From the NCBI GenBank assembly GCA_964035545.1, contig OZ037770.1:13092642-13151641 (forward strand): a DNA stretch of 59,000 bases. Direction: 5' to 3'. This DNA comes from Bugula neritina. Its lineage: Eukaryota > Bryozoa > Gymnolaemata > Cheilostomatida > Bugulidae. Both the position numbers and the translations under genes were made by a program. The notes beneath the pieces were generated by a model. That model made no database searches and was not told the DNA's origin. It saw only the letters and a program-made list of their open reading frames with translations. Below, one piece after another: positions 11,253-48,800 of the stretch (position 1 is the stretch's first letter; each line of letters starts with the position of its first letter).

Positions 11253-12013
11253 CTGTAAATAAAAAAGCTGTTTGTTGGCTTAGTTATGCCTTTGGCAAAT
11301 CATTGGTTTATTTGAGTCTAACAGAAAAAAATATTATAATAATTTAGAAGAGGCATCACTTGTCGCTATAATCATTTGGAAATTTAGTAGTAGTAATCTC
11401 ATTAGAGATAGTAGAGGTTATAATTTATTTTAGTAAATAGTAAATAGTAATTTAATTCATAAAATATTAAATCTATAATAGTATAAGCAAAAACTATAGT
11501 AAGCTCTAAAATTCAGATGCTTTAAAAACTTAGTTGGTCTGTTAATGGTGCTAATTCATTAATTGTGTTTTAAAGAATATCTGTTGACAAATTACCACAA
11601 AGTTTCAAACAAGTTGAACTATAGCCGTCACTACAGAACTAAGTATGTAGTTCATGAGGAATACTCCAAAGTACCGGTTTTTTACTATAACATTATACTT
11701 TAGCAGCCACATTAATTATTTTTGTAATATTTTATTATATAACTTTATTTTATGCTTTCTAGAAACCAACTGACTTCTACAGTAACTCAAATTATTCAAA
11801 TCTTATATATGACAATTAGTGAATAAGTCATTGTTATCGAAATAGCCATTTCAACATAGCTCAGTGCAATATCTCAATAAATTCACTGAGCACAAAAGCT
11901 CAAATGGTGATGAACTTAAGTTGACGAAAGCTAGTAAAATTGCTTTACAAATCCCTTTACAGATTGGCTGAGGCGCCATAGCCATTACATAAAAGACCGA
12001 AAGCAGACTGAGA
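11253..12013. promoter_or_regulatory. Upstream region of the lectin-receptor gene; no sharp element seen
   Basis: AT-rich, without recognisable coding sequence. It must contain the promoter and 5' UTR of the gene starting at 12014, but I see no clear TATA/initiator pair or CpG island. Confidence 0.3.
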
Positions 12014-18382
<6,369 letters not shown>

Positions 18383-18742
18383 CAACAGTTCAAGCTACTT
18401 AACGTGCTTACAGGAATCATATTATGCTGCTGATATCAATAGATTTGCGACGTTTTATTTTTTTTCTTGAAGAGTTTATTTTTAAAGTTTGGTTTAAAGT
18501 AAAAATTTTAAATTTCAAATAATGTTTCAGTGAAAATTCAAACAAGTTATGTTAAAACTTCAACATATTTTTGTGCAGCAGATAGGAGAGTGTCAGACGT
18601 TATGGCATTACTTTATTCATTTTCAAACCATCCTTGTTATATGTAAAATAACTTTAAATACAATCAAAAATTCAGCAAGTAGCATCAGTCTTGTGCAGAT
18701 AATCTATTTTTTTATTTTTATCGCTGGAGGATTTACACAAAC

Positions 18743-18748
18743 AATAAA
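18743..18748 (+). terminator. Poly(A) signal AATAAA, lectin-receptor gene
   Basis: First canonical AATAAA downstream of the stop at 18382, giving a 3' UTR of about 380 bases. Confidence 0.5.
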
Positions 18749-19283
18749 ACTTTCAAATGATAAAATATAAATCTAATATTTATAGTCTGTGACATGATGA
18801 TTAAAGTTTGTTCCAATAATTTTTTTCTTGCACGCTTGATGTTTATTTTATAAAACTTAAAATCCATGATAAACACTTCTCATTGATGAAAACAACAAAT
18901 TTATATATTATCAACTGCTTTTAGCTTTTAGGCATTCATGAAGTTTGCAAAATTATATGAGAGTTTATAAATATAGCATACGATATTTTTCTGAGGCAAT
19001 AGTTTGACATTTAGAAAAACTACCTCCACTGATGTGCACCTAATTACTGCATGAAAGTTTTGCAAAGATTTCAAATAGAGTCGAATTTAGATGGTAGTTC
19101 ACAAAGCCACAAACAATTCCGGCTATGAAAAGTAAATAGTAATTACAGTAAGTTACTGCGCTGCTACCAAAATACATACTGCATAAATAATCAACTGAAA
19201 AGCTAGGGTTATATGCTAAAAGATATAAAATTTGAATAAACCATTTAACTAACACTTATAATAAACTACTTATAAAAATAATT

Positions 19284-19500
19284 AATCAAACTGTCATGAT
19301 AAATAGCCAGCAGATTATAGCTGAACTACACAGTTCTAGAGATTAAACATGTCATAAATAAAGCTCTGAGTTACACATTGATAGTTGACATACAAATCGA
19401 CGTATGCAGAGTTGTGATGAAGGCAGGTAGTAGAAGTTGTTAGATAATTCATATACAAAGTGCTTAATATCAAAGTAGTCATATAGCAGCTAGAGTTGAA
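19284..19500 (+). promoter_or_regulatory. 5' flank of P4HA copy 1, shared with copies 2 and 3
   Basis: The last ~150 bp before the ATG closely match 37040-37137 before copy 3, including 'aggtagtagaagttg' and 'gctagagtt' just upstream of the ATG. The match begins near 19284 with 'aatcaaactgtcatga', also found before copies 2 and 3. Conservation across the duplicates marks this as the likely promoter and 5' UTR. Confidence 0.45.
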
Positions 19501-28109
<8,609 letters not shown>

Positions 28110-28124
28110 CAGCTGGACATGAAG

Positions 28125-28130
28125 AATAAA
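28125..28130 (+). terminator. Poly(A) signal AATAAA, P4HA copy 1
   Basis: Canonical hexamer 16 bases after the stop. The equivalent position in copy 2 also has AATAAA. Such a short 3' UTR is unusual, so a later signal may be used as well. Confidence 0.45.
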
Positions 28131-28584
28131 ACTCAATTCATGTGAAAAAGAGATTTCTCATTATTATTTACAACAAAATGTCACTTTTAAAGAGAGCTTT
28201 ATGACACAGTCTTTCAATGCAGTGCAAGTCTTAGCGAACATTTTATCATTTACAGCATTCCAGTTGCTTGTTAAAAATTACATGGATCTAAACAAAAAGA
28301 AATACTCTTGCTCATTTTATTTCATTGTTAGAAGAAATTGCAATAATATAATATGTTATATCTGAAGCAAAATAGAGTTAGTTTATAGCTATACAGGGAG
28401 AGCTGTTGAAAGCTCATGATAATTAAGAGATATGACATGATGACAGTAAAACTTGAATGCCACTCTTGTTCTAAAAGCATTATAAATGCAGATACAACTC
28501 AAACTATGTTATCAGATTTTATAGTTTGTAGGATTACAAACTATAGTTTTCTCCTTAATTGGCACATTTAGGAAACCAGCAGAC

Positions 28585-28985
28585 AAGTGCCATATATAAG
28601 TGTCGTAACGTTGCAAGTGTCATTCAGTGCCATAATGTGTTACTTAAGTGTCATGTAGTGTCACAAGTGTCATATAGTGTCACAAGTGTCATATAGTGTG
28701 ACAAGCATTATAAAGTGTTAGATATCTGTCACACCATCAGATCTGGTGTTGCAGGTACCGTGTTACAGGTGTAGTGTGACAAATGTCATATAATGTTACA
28801 AGAGTCACACATTGTTGCAAGTGTCACAAATGTCAGAATACCTCATGTATCACAATGATACAAGTGTGATATAGTTTTACAAATGCCATATAAAGTTACA
28901 AGTGTCACAGTGTCCCAATACTAATTGCATGTTGTCAGAGTGTCATTGGCTATGTGTGACAGTGTTAAAAGCTTTAAAATAAATA
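28585..28985 (+). repeat. Degenerate minisatellite 'AAGTGTCATATAGTGTC' downstream of P4HA copy 1
   Basis: Around twenty imperfect repeats of a 16-18 base unit. A related array follows copy 2 (36370-36790), none is seen after copy 3. Confidence 0.7.
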
Positions 28986-29016
28986 TTAGTAACACTGTTG
29001 ACTTCTACTTAAGCAC

Positions 29017-29248
29017 ATAAATCAAACTGTCATGAACACTAATCAGTAGATTATATTATTTTTATGTGTTAAATTATGCTAATATAACCCACTCACATGC
29101 AAGTAATGTTACTGAGAAATCCTCTCATAAATAACAGGTTTAAGTCAAAGTTGGAAAGTTGCAGAGTTGTGAGGAAAGCAGGTAGTAGAAGTTGTTAGAT
29201 ACGGATTAGCCAGAAAGTATCTGATATTAAAGTAACCGTATAGTAACT
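29017..29248 (+). promoter_or_regulatory. 5' flank of P4HA copy 2, split by an insertion
   Basis: 29017-29248 is nearly identical to 36898-37120 before copy 3 ('aagtaatgttactgagaaat', 'ggtagtagaagttg'). In copy 2 about 350 bp of unrelated sequence then separates it from the ATG at 29627. Confidence 0.5.
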
Positions 29249-29600
29249 GTATTGGTTTGCCACCAATCATAAAAACTTTCTTGCTTTATAACACATTCAT
29301 CAAAAGCTATTATTAGCTGGCAGTGCTAGTGCTATAGTTTACTGTCCTTAGCACAGTGCAGGCAGGGTGTTCTAATCAAACAGCCACAGAGGAGCATTTA
29401 TAACATTATATGAGGACACAGTTATACTCCAACATTTATACTCTGAATAGACCATCGGTTTTGAAATTGGGATGACAGAGAATTTTATCTATGCATCAAT
29501 ATTGGTACGATTTGAGAGTCAATAAACTTGAGAATCTGTTGCCAAGTTGGCTAATAGATAACGAATATTACACTTCAAGTCATCCAGACACTGACACAAA
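29249..29600. mobile_element. Insertion in the 5' region of P4HA copy 2
   Basis: This stretch is absent from the matching flanks of copies 1 and 3. It is bracketed by a 14-15 base imperfect direct repeat ('accgtatagtaact' at 29235, 'accgatacagtaact' at 29601) that looks like an aged target-site duplication. No coding capacity and no recognised family. Confidence 0.45.
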
Positions 29601-29626
29601 ACCGATACAGTAACTATAGAGTCAAG

Positions 29627-35791
<6,165 letters not shown>

Positions 35792-35806
35792 CAACTGGGT
35801 TCAAAA

Positions 35807-35812
35807 AATAAA
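35807..35812 (+). terminator. Poly(A) signal AATAAA, P4HA copy 2
   Basis: 16 bases after the stop codon, same place as in copy 1. Confidence 0.4.
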
Positions 35813-36369
35813 ACTCAATGCATGTGATAAAGAAACTTCTAATAACTGTTGACAGCAAAATGTCATTTTTGAGTAGAGTTTTTGTATGACAGGGTCTTTC
35901 AATTTAGTACAGTAAGCCTTTTAGCAGATATTCTATTATTTATAGCATTCCCGTTTTTAACTGAGAGTTACATGTATCTAAAACAAAAAGTTATTTCATT
36001 ACTGTCATCTTGTGCTGATAGAGGATTACAGCAATGTAATATTTTTTATCTAGAACAGCACAGAGTTAGTTTATAGTTATAAGAGAAGAACTGATGAAAG
36101 GTTGTGATAATTAAGAGTTATGGCATCATGTTGGTTGTATAATAAAATTGAATGAAGTATACATATACATACTGCAATAAACCACAGTTGATGTGATCAG
36201 TATAAGTATGCATGTATAGAGTAAGAAGACAACATTGAACAGCATACATGTGGGTACAACTCAAACTATGTTATCAGACTTTATATTTCATAAAATTATG
36301 AACTATAGTTTTCTACCTGGCACAATGCATGACAACAGAGCTAATTTAGAAAGCCAACAAGCATAGTGC

Positions 36370-36790
36370 TACAAGTATCATATAGTGTACCATGCATGTG
36401 TCAAAATATCCCATGTGTCACAATGTTGCAAGTGTCATATAGTATGGTAGTAGTGTTATAAGTGTCATGCAGTGCCATAAGTGTCCTAAAGTTCTATAAC
36501 AAGTGGTATATAGTGTGAGAAGTGTCATAAAGTGTTTCATGTGTCATACATAGTGTTAAAAGTATCATAAAATCCTATAACAAGTGTCAAATAGTGTTAA
36601 AAGTGTCATATAGTGCTGCATGTGTCATATAGTGTACTACGTGTCAGATTATCCCATGATGTGTCACAATGTTGCAAGTGCCATGCAGTGCCACAAGTGT
36701 CATAAAGTGTCATATAATGTTATATGGGCTACAATATTAATTCCATGTTACATGAGTGTCAGAGCATATGGGCTATGTGTCAAAATGTTC
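36370..36790 (+). repeat. Degenerate 'AAGTGTCATATAGTG' minisatellite downstream of P4HA copy 2
   Basis: Same family as 28585-28985, more diverged. It lies between copies 2 and 3. Confidence 0.65.
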
Positions 36791-36897
36791 AAAACTTGAA
36801 AATAAATGTTAATAGCAAAACTATTTTATATAAAACTAGTAGCCTATATCTCATTATTCAACTAATGGTGGTACAATTCTGTTGACTTCTACTCATG

Positions 36898-37137
36898 CAC
36901 ATAAATCAAACTGCCATGGACACTAATCTGTAGAATATATTTTTTATGTGTTAAATTATGCTAATATAGCCTACTCACATGCAAGTAATGTTACTGAGAA
37001 ATCTTCTCATAAATAACAGCTTTAAGTCAAAGGTGGAATGTTGCAGAGCTGCAAAGAAAGCAGGTAGTAGAAGTTGCTAGATAATTCATACACAAAGTGC
37101 TTGATATAAAAGTAGCCATATAATAGCTAGAGTTAAA
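36898..37137 (+). promoter_or_regulatory. 5' flank of P4HA copy 3, shared with copies 1 and 2
   Basis: Continuous match to the flanks of the other copies right up to the ATG, without the insertion seen in copy 2. This is probably the ancestral arrangement of the promoter and 5' UTR. Confidence 0.45.
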
Positions 37138-42335
<5,198 letters not shown>

Positions 42336-42396
42336 CAACTGGGTTCAAAGAAACCTGAACAAAAATCAACCCATATGCTCCATAATTATTTACAAA

Positions 42397-42402
42397 AATA
42401 AA
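42397..42402 (+). terminator. Poly(A) signal AATAAA, P4HA copy 3
   Basis: First AATAAA, 62 bases after the stop. The AATAAA found 16 bases after the stop in copies 1 and 2 has been lost here. Confidence 0.4.
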
Positions 42403-42838
42403 AATATTAAACTAAAAAAATCAATTAATAATTTTATAATGAGTAAAACAATATAACATATTTTATAAGAAACAAAACAGAGTTATTTTATGGTGTAAAG
42501 AACTGTAACAATTTCCATGACAACTAAGAGAAATGACATTTGTAGGTGTAAGAAAATTGAATGAAGTAAACATACATATAGCATTGAACCCGCTGCATGT
42601 AGTTAGTATAAGTGTATATGTATAAAACAGATAGGCACCAGGGGTAGTTCCGGTTATCAACAATACTGCAGGGTTGAATTAGGCTGGTCTCTGCTACCAC
42701 CCGCAAATATGTAAACTTCAAGTAGTTTGGCTCAGTGTATAGAAAGAAGCTGCTGTAGACGAACTATATAAGCAGGTTTGGCATGGAAACCACCAGCTAA
42801 CAGAGCTGCCATATTGAGATCTAGCTAACTAACACATG

Positions 42839-44291
42839 TCATCTTAGAGCTGTTCCCATTTCTCTCAGAATATTTCTCCAGAGTTGTCTCCTCTGAGCTG
42901 GTGACTGCAATCAGAATAACTAACATTTGTCTCAACTCCACAGACAATTTATAGCCATTATAGTTTCAGGAAGATAAAAGAGGTATAAGACTTGAAGTGA
43001 CATGAACAAGTACCGAGCTTTAATTCATTTTTAACTGAAATCATATGGATTGTATAAAATTATTTTCCAATAGTAAAATAAGCCTTTTTGCAACCTAATG
43101 AGTCCAAAAATTCAATTACATAACTGAGAGCTGTAGCTGATATTTTACAATGCAAAGCAACCCAGTAAAATTTTAAACTTGGCCAAACTGAATTTTTGAC
43201 TTGAAAATCATGAAGGAATAAACAAACCCTTACAGACATTAGAATAATGGTATCAAGTGTTAGACAAGTTGTATGACAGACATAAAAAGATAGACATAGA
43301 GGCACACATTTTTAATCCAAAATTCAGGCAGTTACCTGCAAAGTTGTCACTGCTAGGAACATCTGGTATCTCCCTGGGTAGTTGACACTAGGTGCAGGGT
43401 GTTACTGCAGCCGTCCCTTCCTCATAGTTCTAGTTCACACATTATTCCTAGTTTAAAATATAACAACTTTATATTACGAGATAGTTAACTCAATAGCACT
43501 TCAATTCAACCACATAGAGTCTGAGTGCATTGATAGACTTAATTCCAGCTTGGAAAACTTTGATGGCTTCCTTACTTCCTCAACAAACGCAGGTTATTAT
43601 TGCCATTAGAATGTAATAGCATAATGATTTAAGCACAGCATAATTAGTGATTAGCTACTTAACATGAGAATTAACAGACATTAGCTGCCTAATAGCTGGG
43701 AATAACCAGCTATTAGCTGCCCAATAGCTGGGAATAATCCAGTCTTTTAGGTAGGAAATAACTGCTGCAGCTTTAGGGAGGCAACTACCATGTAATTTTC
43801 GAGCAAAAGAATTTCAAGTAAAAATAAGACTCGAGTTACCAGAAAATAGAAAGCTGAGCAGGAGTTTGGTTCTCCAAAAATTCCCACGAGACCATCTCTG
43901 CAAACAGCGTGTATAAACCTCAGCCTATAAAAGAGGTAATGCAGTTTTCTAAAAAATAAAACTATTAGTATGGAACATCAAAAGAGCACAACTTCAATCA
44001 TAAACACAGATCTAGCAAGCTTTACATATTTTCTGTATAAATTATTCCAAGCGTTGATATCATTTTGTGTTGATAGCATTTTGCAGTAAGTCACGTCTGC
44101 ATAGCGACTGAGCGAGAGTTTGTGGCAAATAATAATTCAGTCATCTCTCACCTGTACACAACATACAAAGAACTGGCTACAGTACACTCATTTCAGTGGT
44201 AGTCATCACAGCATTCAGTACCATTTTCCTACTCTGTCCGAAGTCTTAGCAGCCATATTGCAATAACAACCTTACCATTCACACTATCCAT
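42839..44291 (-). CDS. Small four-exon gene model, 63-residue protein, unrecognised
   Basis: On the minus strand four short exons with canonical splice sites join in phase into 63 codons and a stop: 44291-44276, 43897-43840, 43387-43336, 42904-42839. Exon 1 is 16 bases ('MDSVN' plus one base, donor gtaagg). Exon 2 gives 'MVSWEFLENQTPAQLSIF', exon 3 'VNYPGRYQMFLAVTTLQ' and exon 4 'SPAQRRQLWRNILREMG' plus four residues and TGA. No signal peptide; the protein is probably helical, with a basic C-terminal helix. The start codon lies 11 bp from the first of six CCAAT boxes, just where a promoter should be, which independently supports the model. No canonical poly(A) signal was found close downstream. 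I do not recognise a family. The main doubt is that short exons can be assembled by chance. Confidence 0.5.
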
Positions 44292-44301
44292 TATGAAACA
44301 G

Positions 44302-44506
44302 CCAATCAGAACTAGTGCTTCACTGACATCATCCAATCAGAACTAGTGCTTCACTAACATCAGCCAATCAGCACTATTTTTAGACCAACATCATCCAATC
44401 AGCATTTGCTTTTCACCAGCATCTGTTAACTGCTTCCGCCAATCAATCAGAGTCTTGCTTTCACCCACCAAATCACAAATGTTCCACATCGGAGTTGACC
44501 AATCAG
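44302..44506. promoter_or_regulatory. Array of six CCAAT boxes, first four spaced exactly 31 bp
   Basis: 'CCAATCA' starts at 44302, 44333, 44364, 44395 and 44439 and 'CCAATCAG' at 44499. The first spacings are 31, 31 and 31, then 44 and 60. The first units are tandem repeats of a 31-base sequence whose non-CCAAT part has diverged while CCAATCA is kept. CCAATCA is the classical NF-Y site, and NF-Y often works as several boxes about three helical turns apart. The array separates the minus-strand start at 44291 from a possible plus-strand start at 44703, so it could be bidirectional. Confidence 0.7.
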
Positions 44507-45000
44507 CAATTCTATCAGTGATTTATTCTAACTACATGTAGAGCACAGCATGCTGTAGGCTGTAATATCTCTACGCCTATTACTAAACAACTTTAACTTG
44601 TTCCTCATCCAAATAATTTTTTCGAGTTGATTTTACTAAAAAAAGTGTATGTGCATGTGTTCAAGTCTGAAGTAAGATTTATTCACATTTGCAAGCTGTG
44701 TTATGGCTTTGGTAAGTTAATAGTTCAGCAACTGCTTGTTTATCTCAGCTGTAACTGTAATTGTATGATGTGCACAAAGTGCAATTGAAATAGAATTATA
44801 AGAACTTAATTTACAAGAATGGAAAATAAGCAATTTTATTTCATGAACGTTTAAAGGTGATTTTAATTTTTGCCTTATTGGCTATAGAAATATTTGCTTG
44901 TTCAGCATTAATTTTCAGTGCGGTGTATTTACCAGGGTTGGTATAAGATGTTGATATTTCAACTACCTATTGCTGAGAACAAGGCTTGAACATGATTTGT
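44507..45000 (+). promoter_or_regulatory. Downstream side of the CCAAT array with a possible plus-strand first exon
   Basis: At 44703 'ATGGCTTTG' runs straight into a perfect donor 'gtaagt', 204 bp past the last CCAAT box. An in-phase short exon is possible at 44919-44940 ('tttcag' acceptor, 'gtataag' donor). No further exon could be followed, so this is only a possible start of a rightward transcript that would run antisense to TARDBP. Confidence 0.2.
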
Positions 45001-45002
45001 GT

Positions 45003-45255
45003 GGTGGAATAAGTAAATGAGTGAGTTAGTATGAGATTGAATTAGTAAGAGAGTGAATGAGTGAGTGAGTGAGTGAGTGAGTGAGTGAGTGAGTGAGTAT
45101 GAGGGTGAATAGATGAGTAACTGAGTGAGTGAGTGAATGAGTAACTGAGTGAGTGAGTAAATGAATAAGTGGGTGAGTGAGTGAGTGATGAGTAAGTAAG
45201 TGAGTGAGTGAGTGATGAGTAAATGAATAAGTGTGAGTGAGTGAGTGTGTGTGTG
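45003..45255 (+). repeat. (GAGT)n tetranucleotide repeat
   Basis: Imperfect GAGT/GAAT repeats of about 250 bp ending in a short GT run. It lies beyond the TARDBP poly(A) signal. Confidence 0.9.
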
Positions 45256-45289
45256 AATGAAAATGTTGTTTATCACAATGATTAGCTTA

Positions 45290-45295
45290 TTTATT
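45290..45295 (-). terminator. Possible poly(A) signal of TARDBP
   Basis: Minus-strand AATAAA about 540 bases beyond the stop at 45831. No nearer canonical hexamer was noticed, so a 3' UTR of about 0.5 kb is likely. Confidence 0.4.
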
Positions 45296-45830
45296 ATTAA
45301 ACTCATCATCATAAGTTTGCACCTGGACCACTCTGTTTCAACTTCCCTCACTCAGTCTCATTATCTCAATATAACAGCCAATACTTGCTGAATTGTGCAC
45401 TTCACTTCATCATCTTGCAGACAACACCAATATAACCATCGCATAGTATACACCATCTATAGCATTGTATTTATGATACAGCAAACAAACAGACATACAG
45501 ACAGACAAATGTCATGTACATTGTACATAAAACTTAAACATGTTACATTTCGAACCACACAGTATCCAATACTTGCCACAACTGCATCAAACAGTACACA
45601 ATCGAATGTTCATATTTACAAAGTATATCTATGGTACCACCGCTTGTAGTCTCTATCATACAAGACAGTACCACGAGTCACACGCCTGTCACACTAATGC
45701 CAATGTTTGTATGTCGAGAATAACTATATAATACTCAAACATTTGACAATAAGTACAGGTGTTAGAAAATTAAAGCTAGTTGAGTAGCTGTAACCACTAT
45801 AGACTTTCTTAAAAAAAACCTGAGTGTGAG

Positions 45831-48800
45831 TTAGTTAGTGCTGTGTTGTGACCAGCCACTAGCGCCTTTCGCGTCTTTAGACTCCGCCGTGCTCGAGTTT
45901 GTAGACCAGGGTGCGGGTGCCGGGGCCGACCCATTGTTATATCCACCACTATAGCTTCCTTGGTTATATCCACCGCCATAACTTCCATATCCGCCGCTAC
46001 TTTGATTTTGTGGGCTGCCATAACCAGACTGTGACCCATTGCCGCTGCCATTTCCTTGAAAGCCGCCCATGTTTCCCATGTTGCCATTCATCATGGGAAA
46101 CATGCCCTGACTGGCTGCCAGTGCCGCAAACATAGCGGGGTTCATGGGGAAGCCATTCATGTTGAATCCACCCCCTCCCCCGCCGCCCATGTTACCAGAC
46201 ATGTTACCTTGGTGCATGCCCTGGGACTGGTTGGCGCCAGACATCTGCTGGTTGCCTCTGTTGGAAGGGCCGGACCCTCGGTAGCTTCGGCCTCCTCGGA
46301 AATCATCTCCTCCTCCTTTGTTGTGACGGTTGTTATCCTTCGGGTCGGCAGAGCTGGAGATGGAAACAAAGTTCATAGAGATGTCAAAGGTTAAAGAGAT
46401 GTCAAAGGTTACAGAGATTTCATGAGTTGGTGACACTTGTGGGCACTGTGCTGGTGACACCAAGGTGTCAGTGATGCATATAAAGCCCACCTTATGTTTA
46501 CGCTGGCATTGTTGATGATATGATCCTGTCCACAGAGACTAGCAGCCACATTCGGACTGGCAAAGGTAACAAACGCAAAAGCTCTGAATGGTTTAGGAAT
46601 ATATACGTCAACAACCTGCAATCATACACAGTATACATATAATATACACAGTATACATATAATATACGCAGTATACATATAATATACACAGTATACATAT
46701 AATATACACCGTATACATAGAATATACACAGTATACATATAATATACACAGTACACATATAATATACACAGTATACATATAATATACACAGTATACATAC
46801 AATATACACAGTATACATACAATATACACAGTATACATATAATATACACAGTATACATACAATATACACAGTATACATACAATATACACAGTATACATAT
46901 AATATACACAGTATACATAGAATATACACAGTATACATATAATATACACAGTATACATACAATATACACAGTATACATACAATATACACAGTATACATAT
47001 AATATACACAGTATACATACAATATAGACAGTATACATATAATATACACAGTATACATATAATATACACAGTATACATATAATATACACAGTATACATAC
47101 AATATACACAGTATACATACAATATAGACAGTATACATATAATATACACAGTATACATATAATATACACAGTATACATAGAATATACACAGTATACATAG
47201 AATATACACAGTATACATATAATATAGACAGTATACATATAATATACACAGTATACATATAATATACACAGTATACATATAATATACACAGTATACATAC
47301 AATATACACAGTATACATATAATATACACAGTATACATATAATATAGACAGTATACATACAATATACACAGTATACATATAATATACACAGTATACATAT
47401 AATATACACAGTATACATATAATATACACAGTATACATATAATATACACAGTATACATATAATATAGACAGTATACATATAATATAGACAGTATACATAC
47501 AATATACACAGTATACATATAATATACACAGTATACATAATTATAATATACACAGTATACATATAATATACACAGTATACATATAATATAGACAGTATAC
47601 ATATAATATACACAGTATACATATAATATACACAGTATACATATAATATACACAGTATACATATAATATAGACAGTATACATATAATATACACAGTATAC
47701 ATACAATATACACAATATACACAGTATACATACAATATACACAGTATACATACAATATACACAGTATACATATAATATAGACAGTATACATATAATATAC
47801 ACAGTATACATACAATATACACAATATACACAGTATACATATAATATACACAGTATACATACAATATACACAGTATACATATAATATAGACAGGAAATAA
47901 AACTGACCTCTCCAAACTTTGAGAAGTAATCTCGAAGATCTTCCTGGGTAACTTCCTCCGTGCACCTTCCCACGAATATCTTCCTGTTCAGGATGTCGGA
48001 GTCGGCTGAGCCCTGCAGGTGGGAATGTCAGAGAGTTGCAGTGAGTAACATTCTTGACTACATAGTCGGTACAACACAGCAGAGTATAACAGGAAATGAG
48101 GTCACGCACGGCAAAGTACAGCAGTAAACAACGTGACGCACGACATAGTGTAACAGGAAATGAGGACACTTACACGATTAGTGTTAGAGTTGGGCAGCTT
48201 CACTTCACACCATCGTCCACAGACCATGTGTCGCTGGGAGAGTATTTTAATCTGGGCATCGTAATCGGCCATTCTGATAAAGCCAAAGCCTTTAGATCTC
48301 TGGGAGTCATGGTCCCTTTTTATCTACATCACACGTACATTCTAGGATAGGAATACAATGAGAATACACTGCAATCAGGGTTGAGGTCAACTACATATGA
48401 ATGTAATTAATTACATATGCAAATTACATAAAAATCTGTCAATTACAATGATAATTACAGTTAAAAACTAATGTTTTTAATTAAAATCACATGGTAATGT
48501 AATTTATTACAATTACAATTTTATATATCAGTTACTTAAAAAATGTAATTAATTTAAGCCAATTATAAATCACAATTACCCCAACCCTGAGTTTTCAATA
48601 CAGAATACTCCAAGACAAATAACAGAACAATATATAACACTTGTATAACTTCTGATACCAATTATGGTGAACAAACACAACATGCTTCGGGGAGGATAAT
48701 TATAAGCAATAAGCTGAATGTATTGCTTAGAACTTATCAAGTAATCAAAGCTTGCACCCATTCTTTCCCCAACCTTCTTCATGGACACAAAAAATGCAAT

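Noticed and set aside
45003-45255. TDP-43 autoregulatory UG-rich site in the TARDBP 3' UTR
   Set aside because: In the sense of TARDBP this repeat reads ACTC, not UG, and it probably lies beyond the poly(A) site.
46056-46394. 112-codon plus-strand frame
   Set aside because: Shadow of the Gly-rich last exon of TARDBP on the other strand.
46624-47893. Regular 20-bp array resembling a CRISPR
   Set aside because: There are no unique spacers; units abut directly, and the host sequence is eukaryotic.
46608-48169. 300-515 codon open frames on the minus strand
   Set aside because: They are readings through the TARDBP intron minisatellite in three frames; exon boundaries and RRM2 homology show the region is spliced out.
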